A DNA stretch of 64,000 bases from Varanus komodoensis (taxonomy: Eukaryota; Chordata; Lepidosauria; Squamata; Varanidae), in the NCBI RefSeq assembly GCF_004798865.1, contig NW_025336010.1, positions 3,354,897-3,418,896 of the forward strand, read 5' to 3'. Shown here piece by piece: positions 1-12,700 of this stretch; position 1 is the stretch's first letter, and every line of letters starts with the position of its first letter. Made by a program: the position numbers and the translations under genes. The notes beneath the pieces were generated by a model that saw nothing but the letters and a program-made list of their open reading frames with translations, was not told the DNA's origin and searched no databases.

Positions 1-107
1 GCCCTCGCGCAGGATGAGCCCCACGAGCCCCACGGCCGGGCTCAGCGGGCTCGCGGCGGCGCGCGGGCGGGGGGCGCCGCGCCAGGGCGGCGGCGGCTCC
101 CGCCCGC
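1..107 (-). other. INPP5J: INPP5J 3'UTR, partial
   Basis: GC-rich sequence directly after the TGA stop. It is continuous with the last coding exon and cut by the window edge. Confidence 0.75.
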
Positions 108-752
108 TCAGAGTCCCGCGTCGCGGCCGTGCGTGCTGGGGCCGTGGGGGTCCTGGGGCGCCGCCTCCTGCGGGGAGGTCCCGAAGAGGGCGCTGAGCCC
201 GGCCGTGGGGCTCGTGGGGCTCATCCTGCGCGAGGGCGGGCCCTGGTCCGAGCTCTCGCGCCGGTGGCTGAGGGCCTGGTCGAGGGTCTCCAGGCGCACG
301 GCCGGCAGCAGGCCCAGGCTGCGCGGGTCGGCCCGGCCCACGCCGCTCTCGTCGAAGCACCAGCCCGCCGGGCCGCGCGGCCCCGCGCCGCTCTCCCTGC
401 CGGGCGCCGGCTCGCGCGACTTGGAGCGGCGCCGGGCGCTGTCCTTGGAGAAGTGGATGCTGGGGATCTCGCCCTTCAGCAGGGCGCCGGCTCCGGCTCC
501 GGCTGCGGCTGCGGCGCGGCGGCCCTTCGGCGAGGGGCTGCGGCTGGCGCCCTGGTCCCGGCTGGACGAGCGCGTGATGAGCTCCTGGAACATGGCCAGG
601 CTCGGGCTGCGGCTGCGCTGCGGCTTCATCTTCCCGGGGCTGGGGCTGCGCGACTTGGGGCCCAGGAGCACCAGGGTGCTGTCGTCGTCCTCCTCGGAGG
701 AGCTCGAGCTGTCCGTGGGGCTGCTGGCGCGCTCCGAGGTGGGGAGCGAGAT
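108..752 (-). CDS. INPP5J: INPP5J exon 13, RSXSXX tail and stop codon
   Basis: Encodes residues 728-941 and a TGA at 110-108. It opens [16 protein letters not shown], runs through an acidic EEDDD stretch, then [29 protein letters not shown] and RRRSKSRE, which fit the RSXSXX motif described for this family as a 14-3-3-type phosphorylation site. A further conserved block is [15 protein letters not shown]. The exon is very CpG-rich. The 3'UTR starts at 107 and runs off the left edge, so no polyadenylation site is visible. Confidence 0.96.
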   Translation of the reverse strand: MSLPTSERASSPTDSSSSSEEDDDSTLVLLGPKSRSPSPGKMKPQRSRSPSLAMFQELITRSSSRDQGASRSPSPKGRRAAAAAGAGAGALLKGEIPSIHFSKDSARRRSKSREPAPGRESGAGPRGPAGWCFDESGVGRADPRSLGLLPAVRLETLDQALSHRRESSDQGPPSRRMSPTSPTAGLSALFGTSPQEAAPQDPHGPSTHGRDAGL

Positions 753-3700
753 CTGGGGCGGGGCGGAGCGGAGCGGAGAGAGCGGTTAGGGTGAACGGAG
801 GGCAGCGGCGCGGCGCGGCCCCTCGCTCTCGTCCCAGCCGCGCTTCTCCACTGAACCGGCGGTTTATCACCGTTTTCCTTCTAAAGAATTCGAAGCGGCT
901 CGCTCCGTTCTCCCCTGCTGCGCTCAGGCTTATCCCCACAACGACAACCCTGTGAGGTAGGCTGGGCTGAGTGTCTGCGACCGGCCCCAGACCACCCCAT
1001 GGCTCCGTGGCTCAGCGGGGACTCGCACCTGCGCCCCGGGCCCGCAGTCTCAACCGGGGGTGGGCTGGCCGCTCCCGTGCAGGTGCAGGTGCAGGCGCTC
1101 CGCAGCAGCCTCTCTGGCCACGTCCCCGGAGGCAGGGAGACCTCCTGGGCAGTCCGCAAATGAACCCCGCTCTGGGGGCCCAGCTCCGCGCCGAAGCTGC
1201 TTGCCAGGCTGTGAGTGGGGCAGGGCGGACGAGGATTTGGAGCCCATTCCCCCCGCTCCGCACTGGATGACCGCAAGCCGTCAGCCCACTGACGCCCAAG
1301 TCGCTGGTGAAGGCCACAAGGTCTCCGGCTTCTGGGCATGGCCCTGATCCACAGAGCCCTGTCCTTGGCTTCTCCCAGCACGCCCAGCGGCCTTCCCTGG
1401 CCTGGTGCCCCCCAGCAAGGGGCAGGGAGCCTCTCTCGCCCCCCAGGCCAGACCCAGCTGCAGTGAGCCCTCCAGTGGTGGGCAGAAGCCAGAGACGCAC
1501 AGCCAAAGGCACGGCATGCCAGCCCTTTCTGGCAATCGCTCTCGCCAGCAGAAGCGCCTCCTTGGGAGAGGCACTTCCGCCTTTGGAAGGGCAACATCCA
1601 GGCCTGGGCAGGGGGGATCTCGCGCATCGGAACATCGCACGGCTCTGAGCAGGTGCAGGGGGACAACGCAGCGGCCGCCCCGAACAGCTCCTCCACCTGC
1701 TGAGCCGCAGAGGTGCAATGGCGGCCACCTCGGGGCGTACCTGGAAGGGCTCCGTCACCCCCACCATGCAGTTGCAGTTGTTGCTGTAGTAGCCCAGGAT
1801 GTAGTCGCCTTTCCCCTTGGGCAGAGACTCCTCCGGAAACATCAGCTAAAGTTTGGGAAGAGACAGTGGAGACAAATTAACAGGGTCTGGGTGCAACGCC
1901 AGGTCAGCCTGGCGCACGGGACACGACTGGCCCTTCTGGTCAGGAAGAGGCTTCCCCAGCCTGGTGTCCCGCAGCCTGGTGGAATGGCCAGCCATGTCGT
2001 CTGAATGGGTGCAATCCATCTGGTGAAGGTTCCGTTAAACCTGAAAAGCGGGCTATGCATCTACTCAAGAATAAATAGTGTCCTTTTGGGGACACAAAAG
2101 TGCCGCACCAGGGAACAGTCTTCCTGTGGCCACACACCTGCAGCATGTGCACCGAGGAGGCCTGGGATCAAGCCCGGATCTGCCCCTGCACGGCTCACTG
2201 GCTAACCTTGGGCCGGCCATCCTTACGAGGCGAGAGCAGGGAGCCCACCGCATGAACCTGCTTCCTTCTTAAGTGCTGCTCCTTCCATCATTCTGATTTT
2301 CAAACTGCCTGGCTTTCAAGGGAACTGGTGTTTTTAGCAAGCACCATGAGCAGCTTTGCTTTCAAATGAAAGAACAAAGTACCAGCATCCGACGGAGAGA
2401 TGCCCCGAGGGCTAGAAGAGTCCCAGACGTGGCCTGGCCTCTCCGGTAATGATCAAATGTGGGGCACGTGTCCTCATAACAGGGCAATGCAGGGCAAGGC
2501 AAGCCGAGGGCAGAGCAGCAAGGTGGGCTGCTGAGGCTGGGGGGTCCCTTCAGGCTTGGAATTGGGGGAGCAGGTACCCCCGGTGCCTGCACATTTCTGT
2601 GCTGGCAGAATGGAGGCCTTGCTGAGAAGCGGAGGAAGTCGGAAGGGGTCTCCCAGGCCATCTGGTCTGACCCCGGTTCCAGCTGGCTCCACGCATGACA
2701 TGCCGGCCGTGCGCTTGTTGGCCTGGGAGGACGTCTCGCATCCCCGTACCTGGTAGATGTTGCTTTCGGTGTCTTCCTGCTTTGCCCACATGTAGGCGAC
2801 GTAGTCCTTACAATGCCGGAAGCCCACCTGAGCGGGAGAGGAGCATCAGGGAGGGCCACCTCCTACGGGGCTGCTTCCCTCTCCTTCCACACCCTCAGGG
2901 CAGGCTCCCCCTCCTCCTCTGGGCTGCCACTCTTAGCAGGGGCCGGGCTGCAGGTCTTCAAATGCAACAAACACTCATCCGGTACCTGAGCCCAGCCCAC
3001 TGAGCCAGAGGCGCTGGCCCAGGATCTCCCGTCAGTGCAGACGAGCCCGCCCTGCTCCAGCGTCACTCAGGGGCAGAGGCCCCGCTTGGCCTGGCAAAGG
3101 CCCCAGGCTCAAAGCCGGCATCTCCAGCTGGGGCTGGGAGGGAACCCACAGGGCTCGCCCCGGGCAAGACCGACAGCCCTGAGCAAGAAGGACCTGAGCC
3201 TGGAGAAGGCGGCTGCCTCTGTTCTTGTGTGGTTGCTTGTGGCACTGCCCTGCCTCGTTCATGCTGTGGTCAGGCAGCACGGTTGTCCCCCTGCCATCCT
3301 CCCCCCCCCCCCCCCCCGGTGCTTCTGCACTGCTTCTTCTGCCCTTCTGTGCCAGAGACACAGTCTGCCGCAGAGGAGAAATGGGGGTGGCTGCACGCGG
3401 CCTTCTGACATCCATTTGGCAGCGCCCCAAGGTTCTCCCCAAGGATGGGCAGCTTGGCCTGTTGCTCGGCCGGCCAGTGGCTGAGAGCGAGTCCCCTTTG
3501 CTGCGCGGCTGCAGCGCATCGGCAGAGCCCCCTCTGCACAAAGCAGCTCCCGGGCTCGGCCCCCAGGAGCACGTCTCCTGCCTGAAACCTGGAGAGCCGC
3601 GGCTGCCCGTCGACAAGCAACGTCGGGTGGCGCCGTGGCCTAACCAAGCAACATCGGGTGCTTCCTGCCGCTCCGGGGCAGTGCGAGCCGCACCAACCTT

Positions 3701-6700
3701 CCTCCCTGTTGCTCCCGGACCCGCTTGCTGCTCGCTGGGTCCTTTAAGCCCTTTCAATCAAGATAATGCAGACTGCTTGCTCCAGAGGCACTCCAGAATG
3801 ATCCCATTTTGGAAAGCAGCCAGCAGGTTTATTAATACGGCTCATTCAGAGTGCTGGCACAGCAAAGCAGAAACTGGTCTGGAAGCCCCCGGACTGCTCA
3901 CGTCCCTGCCGTGATCTCATGTGCTGGCCTTAGGAAGTGATTCTCCTGAACCCAGCCGTCGGCAATACAGGGACAACGACGCTGTCCGACCTGACCGGGC
4001 CGCTGTAACACGATGCGCCACATCCCGGCCCGTTGAGCAGGATTCCAGTGGATTTGTGCTGGACATATCCCTGAGCATGTCCCAGTCTAAACCCACAAGG
4101 CTCAAAACGCCATTTCCAAGGGGCTTAACAGTCAACTCTAACAGCCATCTGTGCATGTGGACCCCTTGAAAAAAGGGAACTCGCTTCCCCATTTCCCCAG
4201 GCCTCTAGAGGGTTGGGGAGAAGCACGAAAGTAGCTTCTCGGTGTGGAATAAAGTGGGGGGATTGGAAAAGCTGAGCCTCTTCCCAAGAATAGGAAGTAA
4301 CCCCCCCAGTCCCCATAGCTGCACCAAACAATCGCACTCTTGTTATGAAAGGGGGTTTGAGAGATGTGCCCCCCTTTCACAGTGAGATCTTCAATCATTC
4401 TCTTCCCCTTCTATAGCTATTGCCAGTTCAGGATTATGAGAACTATAGACCAACATATATGGAGGGCATTTGCCCCTGGCAAATGCCAGAAAGCTTTGCC
4501 TTGCCCACTGGGCACTTTCGAGGATGCGCTGCTGCTTTCCCTTGCTGGCTTGAATGCCGGCTTCTCACCCTTCATCTCCGTCTTCACCAACACTGGGGTC
4601 TCTAACAAAGTATTCCCGCCGGCAGGAAGGGGTCAGGTGCATCTCGGGTTCCCACATGCACAAGCGTTTGGAGTGGAGCCCACCAGCCTCTGCTCCACAC
4701 CCAGACTGGGCCAATGCCTGTGGCAGCTGCCCAGCGCCCGTCTGCCCACTTGGCTGCATGTCAACGCAGAGCAAAGCGAACGGGCGGCAGAGTGTCAGGA
4801 GCAGCAGCAACTGCCAGTGCAATGGAGGTTAGCGGGTGGAAGCAGAATTCCCGGGAGATTTTGGCAAGCAGGTGGTAAAGTGCTTAGCTGTTAGCACGCT
4901 GAAAGAGGGGAAAGGAGGGGGAAATGTGCAAGAGTCGAGAGACCCCCAGATGATCAGGGGTTGGGGAAAGGGATGTGGCTCTCTAGGGAACCCTGGAAAA
5001 GTGGGTTTGGGCCACAGGCCGGCCGTTCTCCTACCCATGAGCCACACTCGCAGGATTTCTTTAGCTGTTTTATCTGCAAGAATTCAGATAATTCAGGCTT
5101 TGCTGATAAGATTGAGGCTGACCTGAGATCCTTTTCAAGTTGTTCTTGTTTAGTTTAAAAGATAAGCTGTGCAAAATGTCATGTTCTTTCTGCACCAGGC
5201 TAGCTCTCCGCTCACCGCTCCCCTCCCCCGGGAAGCCCTGTGCGTGCCGCTTGTTGCCGCAGCCCGTCTGGGAGCCTCGGCACACTTTCCAGATGCTCCC
5301 TTGTGGTCACCGCCCCACGCTCCCCCCGGAACTTGCCCTTCTCACCCGGTAAAGGGCAATCCAGTCCCAGGAGCTGCGGTGATAAGCCGAAGAGATCTTG
5401 TACCTGACGACAGCTTGCTCCGTTTTCGTCCACTCGTCAGCCACTTGGAGTTCCACCAGAGGCACTTCAGCCCTGGAAGCAAACTGCCGGGCAGGGGAGA
5501 GGCAGAAGGACGCAGCCCGTCATCTGGCCCAGCCCTGCTACCTCCAGGCCACCTGAACTGCTGCACGGAGGAATTTCCTGCCAGGGGCCAAGCTAGGGCA
5601 GCCCGGGTGTGCTAATGCCCGCAGGTTCGAACTGTGCCTGCAGTCTGACATACGGGTGGCATCAGCACCCTCCCCAGAATCGACCACCCCACCACCCTCC
5701 CCCGGTCCTGGAAGTGAGTCCGACTGGAAGGGAATGGCTGTGGGGTGAGGGCGCAGTGGTACGTGCTCTGCTCCCCCCCCCCCCCCGCGGCTAGGTCTCT
5801 CCACCCCTTCCCTGGGCATGGAAAGGGCAGGTACGGGCAGCAAAGGTTGCCACGCCACACCCTGCGCTGCCCCAGCTTGGCCTCTGCTCCCAGGCCGACA
5901 CAGTTCCTGGTCTCCACAGAGGTGGCCAACTGCTCTAACCTCTCCCACAGAAATCGGCCGGCGCATGCACCCTCTTGTCCGGAAAGATCCCACGGGGCTG
6001 AGCTGCCAGAGGCTTCTCGCCTGCTCTGCCTGGGACGGGTGATCATTCTTGCCTCTGTCATAGGCAGGCATAGTCTGGGAAGCAGCTCAGAGGGCGCGAT
6101 TCTAGAAACCTCTGTGTGAACCACGGCCCAGCGCAAGGGTTGCGCATCTTCCCTAGAGGAGTCCAGGCCCTTGCTCTTGCCTCGCTTTAAGAGAACCGTG
6201 TGGTACATCCTGCCCAAGACTGAACCACCTTCAGGTGCAGGTGGGGGCCTTCAGGCCTGAATCCTCCCATGTTGTTGTTCAATTGCAAAGTTGTGCACAA
6301 CTCTCTGCAACCCCATGGACAACATTGCTCCAGGTTCTCCTGTCTTTTGCCATCCCCTGGAGTCCACCCAAGCCCACTCCCACCTCTTCAGTGACCCTCT
6401 CCAGCCACCTCAGCCTCTGCCGTCCCTTCCCCGTTTGCCTTCCATCATTCCCGGCAGCAGGGTCTTTTCCCATGAGTCCTTCCTTCTCATTAGGTAGCCA
6501 AAGTATTTGAGCTTCAGAACCCGCCCATGTGTTAAAAGAAAGGAAAGCCAGAGCTCCCCGTATACGCACAAAGGCGGTAAACTCTCCCTGAAGCTGCTAG
6601 CTTTCCACACATGGGGACCATGAATGGGCAGGCAGTGAGATCGCCCCACAAGCCCGTCCTCCATGACGCTGCCCCCCGCCACCTTCGCTCGCAGCCCCCG

Positions 6701-9700
6701 AGGGGCAAGCACCGTGGGCATCACTTTGTGGTGGGTTCCAGGCTCACCTGCACAGCGAAGATGGAGACCACGGGCTTGTGGTCGCTCACGGTGTACTCCA
6801 TGTGGCTGCAGTAGCAAAGCTGCGTTACTGCCAGGACGCCGCAGCTGGACCTGCCCGGATGTGTCACGGCGCCCGAGCCTTTAATCTTCCACAGGATCCG
6901 GTCTGTCCATGCTGGCTTCCGCTTCTTGGCGCTGTGGGGCGAACAGAAAGCAGGAGCGGGGTCTTCCACGCGGGACCAGACGAGCGTTCCCCTGCGCTGC
7001 AGAGCCAAATGCTCCCGGCAGCAGCCCCAGGCACACCTCCCCCCACGTCACCCCCGGCCACTCGGCTCCTGCACCTGGAAGGCTTTGCTTTCAGAGCATG
7101 CAACAGGGAGAGGGTGGGTCACCACAGTGTTCCTACGGGAGCTGCTGGCCTGCCTCCTCCTCCTCAGAGGAGGAAGGGCAGCTCAGAGCAGTGCCTCGAT
7201 CAGTGACAGGCTGGGCAGCCTCATCAGAAGGCAAGTGCTCCTGCTGCGCCTCCGAGCGGGCTCGCCCGCCCCGGCAATAGGCTGTAGGTGGCTGGCCACG
7301 GCATGAACCGCCCGCGGAGCCCCCGTCAGGCTCCTGGGCCTTCTGTGGGTGGTCCCCTCCTCTTGTCTCCTTCCTTCCCACCTCCACAGGCCTGTGAGGA
7401 GGGCTAGGCTGAGCCAGTGACTGCTGCAAGTTCACCCCGTGATTGTCATGGCTGAGCGGGGACTGGAGCCGCAGTTGCCTGAATCCCAGGGCAGCCCTCT
7501 GACCCCTGCACCACAGCTGGCTCTCTGGTGTGCCTGTGGCACTCACGGGGTGCCTGCTCAGCAAAGCCTTCCGTTCCATGGCTGCTGGTTGCCACTGCCC
7601 CTCCTTGATAAAGTTTGGCTAAGCCGGGCCCTTGCCGGAGCTGCAGCACGGCTGACGCTTCTGTCAAGCGCAGGCTTTGCCCGGGCGCTTCCCCTTTCGC
7701 AGAAGAAGTCACTCTCCGTCCAAACACGCCCTTTTAAGCATCTTCCTAGTTGATACATGGTCAGGATAAAAGGGTCCTCGGCACCCTTCCGACAGCGAAA
7801 AGAGTGGTACTGCACCATTGAAAGTGCAGCGGTACCTCGGCTCACGAACTGAATCTGTTCCGGGACCCTGGTCGGGACCCAAATGGGTCGTGACCCAAGT
7901 CAAATTTCCCCATAAGTTCAATGTAAAGAAGGTTAATCCGTTCTGTAACTATTCTTTTAATCAGAAATTGTGAAACAAAGTGACAACAACAAAGTAACGA
8001 AGTCCCGTGCAGTGCAGTGGAGAAGGCTCACCTGGGGGTGGGTTATTGTTTTGAGGGAGGGCCCCCCTCCATCAGGACTCCCCATGGGGAGATCTCCTGC
8101 AGGGGTTTCCCCTCTTCTTTGCCTCTTAGCTGCAGGGTCAATTTTGCGGAGAAATCTCTCTATAGGCACTTGTTTTTTCCTGTGCTGCATAACCCTCCGG
8201 AAATGAGAGACCACGCTATCGTTCATCAGGTTCAACACTGTTCATTACAGCCGTGTTGGAGTGGTGCTTCTCAAAGAAACCCTGGCATAGGCGCACTCCT
8301 GCAGGAAAGATGGGCGCAATCTCGGCCATCTCCCCCCCCCCCACACACACACACACACACACAACCAGCACAATTGTGGCCATCTCCCCCACTCCGAGTG
8401 GGGACACGACCACGATCGCAGTTGCGTTTGTGCAGGGAAGACGTGTGTGATCACGGATGCATTCCCGCAGGAAAGACGGGCACGGCACAGCCGTGGTCAC
8501 ACACGTGTTCCCTGCACGAACGCAACTGCGATCGGGGCCATCTCCCCACTCACGGGCGGGAGAGATGGCTGCGATCTTGGTCACCACCCAAAGTGGAGTT
8601 CGTGACCCAAGTCAAAATTTTCATGAAATTTCTGTTCGCGACCCAAGGTACCACTGTATTAATATTCACTTCCTGCAATGCAACGGATCCTACAGCACTC
8701 CCAACACTGCCCATGGGCACTCATTTGGAAGTCAGGCCCACTTTTGTTGAAGTTTATGGAGAGTTCCTTGACCACTGTGTTTTCATACATGTATATATTT
8801 CATAAGTATGCATTTAAATGGATTAAAATCTATGTAGCCATTTTCTTTCATTCTCTCCCTCTCTTTCTTTACTTTGGTCAAGAGTTGATACTTAAAGTAT
8901 GGGGGGAGGGGAAGTATGTGTGCATTCATACCAAGTGGGTGGTGATCCAAGAAAAGGGGATGCTTTGGCGGGGAGACCCCAGCAATGGAACCCCCTCCCC
9001 AAAGAAGCAAGTCCAGCACCTCATGCCCTCTGCTCCGCCCCACGCTCTCTCTCCGCTCTCCCTCGCCCTCCTTACCTGGTGTCATACATGTTGGTTCCCA
9101 CGTCGAACTTGAAGGTTGGGGGGAAGTTCAGGGATCCCTCCTGGAAGCCTTTCAGGATGGGCCATGAGCTCTTGGCGATGTTCAGCTGCAGAAGGGCGGG
9201 ATTGCAGAGGGCGCATGAGGCCACGGAAGAGGGAGGACTCCTCTCTTGGCAACACTTCGTAGGAAGCCACTCTTGGTTCAGGCCTTCATGCTCAGAACCC
9301 CTCCAGGTGTTCCGGCCACATGGAAAGGGCAGGAGGGAGACTGTCAGGAAAGCTCAGGGGACTCCGAGCAGAGATTCTGGGACAGGGAGGGGTAAATCCA
9401 CTCCTCAAGGTCTCCTGATTCCATCCTGCAGTTTGTGCTGAGTCCAGTCTGCACCAGGTTATGAGCTTTTGGAATGAAAGGTTATGCAATCTTCCCCTAT
9501 TGATTAAAGCACATTTATGCACATTTTTCAAATTGTTACACCCTGTTGAACACAATTTTCTTTTGCGTTCAAATCATACAGCAAGCTTGGAAAGGTACAG
9601 CCTCTGACCTCAGATCACATCCAAGTCTGTGTTTGCTCCAGAAGGAGCAAACTAGGTGAATTCTATTTTTTAAAAAACTGAAACGAGTTTCCCACACCCA

Positions 9701-12700
9701 AGTTTCCCTCCTCTGGAAACAGGGAAGCGGCACCTCATGCTCCTGACCACCAGGGGGAGCCACTGCTGTGCCCTGCCAGCCCTGCGGGAGTGGCTGTCCT
9801 CACAGGGTCCTGACAAACACCGTCCGTCTGCAGGGCAAGAGAGCCAACCGACAGCAGGAGGGATGGGGCAGGGCCAGCACCTCGCGTGCAAGGAAGGCCT
9901 GCAACTCAGCGGTAGAGCCCAGGCTTGGTCAGCAGAGGTCCCGCCAGCCCCCCGCCCGGCTGCACCTCCAGCATTTCCAAGTAGAAATGCCTGAAAGAAC
10001 CCTCTAATAACCTAGACAGCAGCTATTTGTCTCGAGAACGGCAGCCTGACTGGTCCAGCCTAGCTTGGTGTAGGAAACTTTCCAATTCCTATGAGGCACT
10101 TAGTGGGAATCGGTGCCGCTGATGTTCTGGAGTCCCTGAATCCTGCACAAGTCCATGAGTCGCCTCCAAACTGCACCAAAGTTTCACAGTTGCCTTCCAG
10201 GGTCAGAGGAGCACTGGAAGCGCCTCTGTCGCCCACAGAAAAATGTTCTCCAAACATGCATTGCTCTGTTTGGCTTAAATATAGAAAATCACCCAGAAAC
10301 GTAAGGAGCGTAGACAAAGGGAACTCCAAGAAACAAAGACCATCCAATCCTCTGATTGTTAGGAATGCATCGAGTCCAACCCTCTGTTCAGCGCAAGACT
10401 CCAGGTTAAACCATTCCTGACAGGTGGCTGTTGAATGGCACCCTGCATGCCTCCACTGTGGGAGGGCCCACCACCTCCCCAGGTCCCTGGCTCCAGTGGT
10501 TCCACGGCCATGCCAGTCAGGAGGTTTCTTCCTGATGTCCAGCTGGAATTTGGCTTTCTGTGGCTTGAGTCCATTATTCTGTGTTCTGCAGAACTGGACA
10601 CAATATTCAAGATGCAGCTTATCTAGTGCTGAATAGAGGGGAACCGATAGCTCAGAAGCATTGGAAACGATACTTCTATTAATGCAGACCAATATAGCTT
10701 TTTTTCCTTTTTTTCTTTTTTGCAGCTGTGCCACATTGTTGGCTCACATTCAGTCTGTGATCGACAGTTCCCACATTCTTCTTGCTTGCTTGCAGGGTCA
10801 TTGAGCCAAATATCTTCCTTCTTGTAATGGTGCATTTTGTTTCTTTTTCCCAGGATCAGAATGTGGCGTTTGTCCCTATCAAATGTCATTCTGTCCTTTC
10901 AGCCCAGTGCTCCAACCTACCCAGATCACCTTGACCCTTGTCTCTGTCTTCCAGGGCATTAGCTACCCACCCAGTTTTGTGTCATCTGGAAATCTGATCG
11001 GCCTTCCCAGCAGCTCTTTGTGCAAGTCAGTAATAACATCGTTGAAAAGCACTGAGCCCGGAAGTGCCCCTCCAGTACCCCCCCCCCAGTCTGAGGAGGT
11101 GCCATTGGGAGGCAATAGCAAGAGATTGGGGGGGGGGGGCAGGTTAAGGAAGCTTGCGCAGAGCCAGAGAAACCAGGTGGGCGGAGGTCAAGGGTCTTGG
11201 ATATCGACTTACTAGACCGTGGTAGCTGCCTCCCCATTTTCCTTCGCGTGTGGTGCTGCTACTGCCGTGCCTCCTCTCCGCCCCGCACGGACTTGGCTCG
11301 GCCAGGTTAGCCCTTACTTTCCGAGGATGGGCGGCGGCTCCCGGCCCTTCCCTCTGCCGTTAAAGCGGGCAGTTGTGTGCTCTGTCCTTCGCAGCACAAG
11401 ACACGGATCCTGGTCGGGTCCCCAGGGTGCAGCCCAGGACTGCGTGTGCCATGCAGGGGCCACCGCGGCTGTGCCGGGGCCTCGCCCTTTCCCAGCACGT
11501 CAAAGGCCTTGGACGCGGCCCTGGTGCTCACCGCCATCTCCGGGGGACGGCCACCAGGGAGGTGGCGCTGTCAACCACCGGGCAAGGACGTCACCTCCCG
11601 CTCCGAGCTTAGGTACAGGTCTTGCAGTGGCTTGGCCAGGCGGATGGATCTTCCCAGCAGGCCCCAGAACACACAGTGGCTTCATCCTGAATGCACAGTT
11701 CAGCCACACGTGTGGCAAAGAGCATCTATAATATACAGCGGGGGGAAAGTGCGGTGGGTCGACACAGCTGCGCGGCTCTTTGGACTCTCTTTCCGGGCAG
11801 GGCGAAGTCTAAACTTTGGAGGGGTGCCAAGAAAGTAGGGGCAGTTCCTCTGGTTTGCAGGCTTCTAAAAGACACATCCCCACTGCCTGTGCTTGCAAAA
11901 CAAAGTGGGGCAGAGCAAATGCCGGGCCCCACAAGTTCACCCCTGGTTCAAGCTCAAGGGGCTGCCGTGATGGGCAAGCGCACTCCAGGCTCCCATCCGG
12001 AGGAGAAACTCACGCCAGCCCCAGGCCGCCTGCTGCCGGCTGCCACATGCGTGCACAGACAGGCCTCACCTGGTCCTTCTCCCAGAGCTGGTGCAGGATG
12101 TTGTTGTCGATGGCATACTTCACAAACCGGATGTCCAGGCTGTCGATGCGGAAGTTGAGATCCCCGAACCAGAAGACAAGGCTGCAGGAAGACAAGGCAG
12201 ACACGGGTGGGGAGAAGGGCCTGTGCAGACCTGCCCGGGGCAGAAGGGCCCCGGCGTCTGCGGCACTGCAGCTGCGAGCGGGAGAGGCGAGCGCTGCGTG
12301 GCAGCCACTTCTGGGGAGAACATGCCGAAGGTCACGCGCAGGACAGGACAGATGTGAGATCGAAGGAAGGCAGGAATGTGAAGGAAGCTGAAGCAGGCAG
12401 GTCCCTCCCGCCCAGCCCAGGGCTCTGAGCTCTTTGCTCTTAAGTCTGGGCTGTGGCCCCTGGATCGGCGTCTCTGGGGTTGCCGTCACCTCATCCCCAA
12501 GCCCTGCATGGCAGGCATGGACGTCATGCCCCTCTCCATGTGGGGAAGACCCGACCCTGCGCAGCTGGGCCGGTGCAGATGGGTGAGAATTGTGTTCCTT
12601 TTTTAAATAGGAATCCGCCAACATTTAGCCAGTTCTTGGTAACTTGGGAGAAAAAGAACGCGAGATTTTGACAGTTTAGTTGGTGGGAGGAAGGGAATTG

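Larger units (their letters stand above)
7827..8656. mobile_element. Non-autonomous DNA transposon with terminal inverted repeats
   Basis: The left end begins CAGCGGTACCTCGGCTCACG; the right end, reversed and complemented, begins CAGTGGTACCTTGGGTCGCG, so the outer 23 bases agree at 19. Further in, both ends share GTGACCCAAGTCAAA-type sequence. The right flank is TA and the left TG, which could be a decayed TA target-site duplication as in Tc1/mariner. No transposase frame is present, so it is MITE-like. The middle carries a 44-bp inverted repeat and a (CA)n run at about 8341-8362. Confidence 0.75.
6932..9075. other. INPP5J: INPP5J intron 8
   Basis: 2.1 kb. It holds an antisense MIR fragment (about 7385-7520), an 830-bp DNA transposon (7827-8656) and AT-richer unique sequence up to the exon. 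Confidence 0.75.

Noticed and set aside
5469-5475. Alternative acceptor CTTCCAG for INPP5J exon 10
   Set aside because: It would start the exon out of frame and drop the conserved FASR residues.
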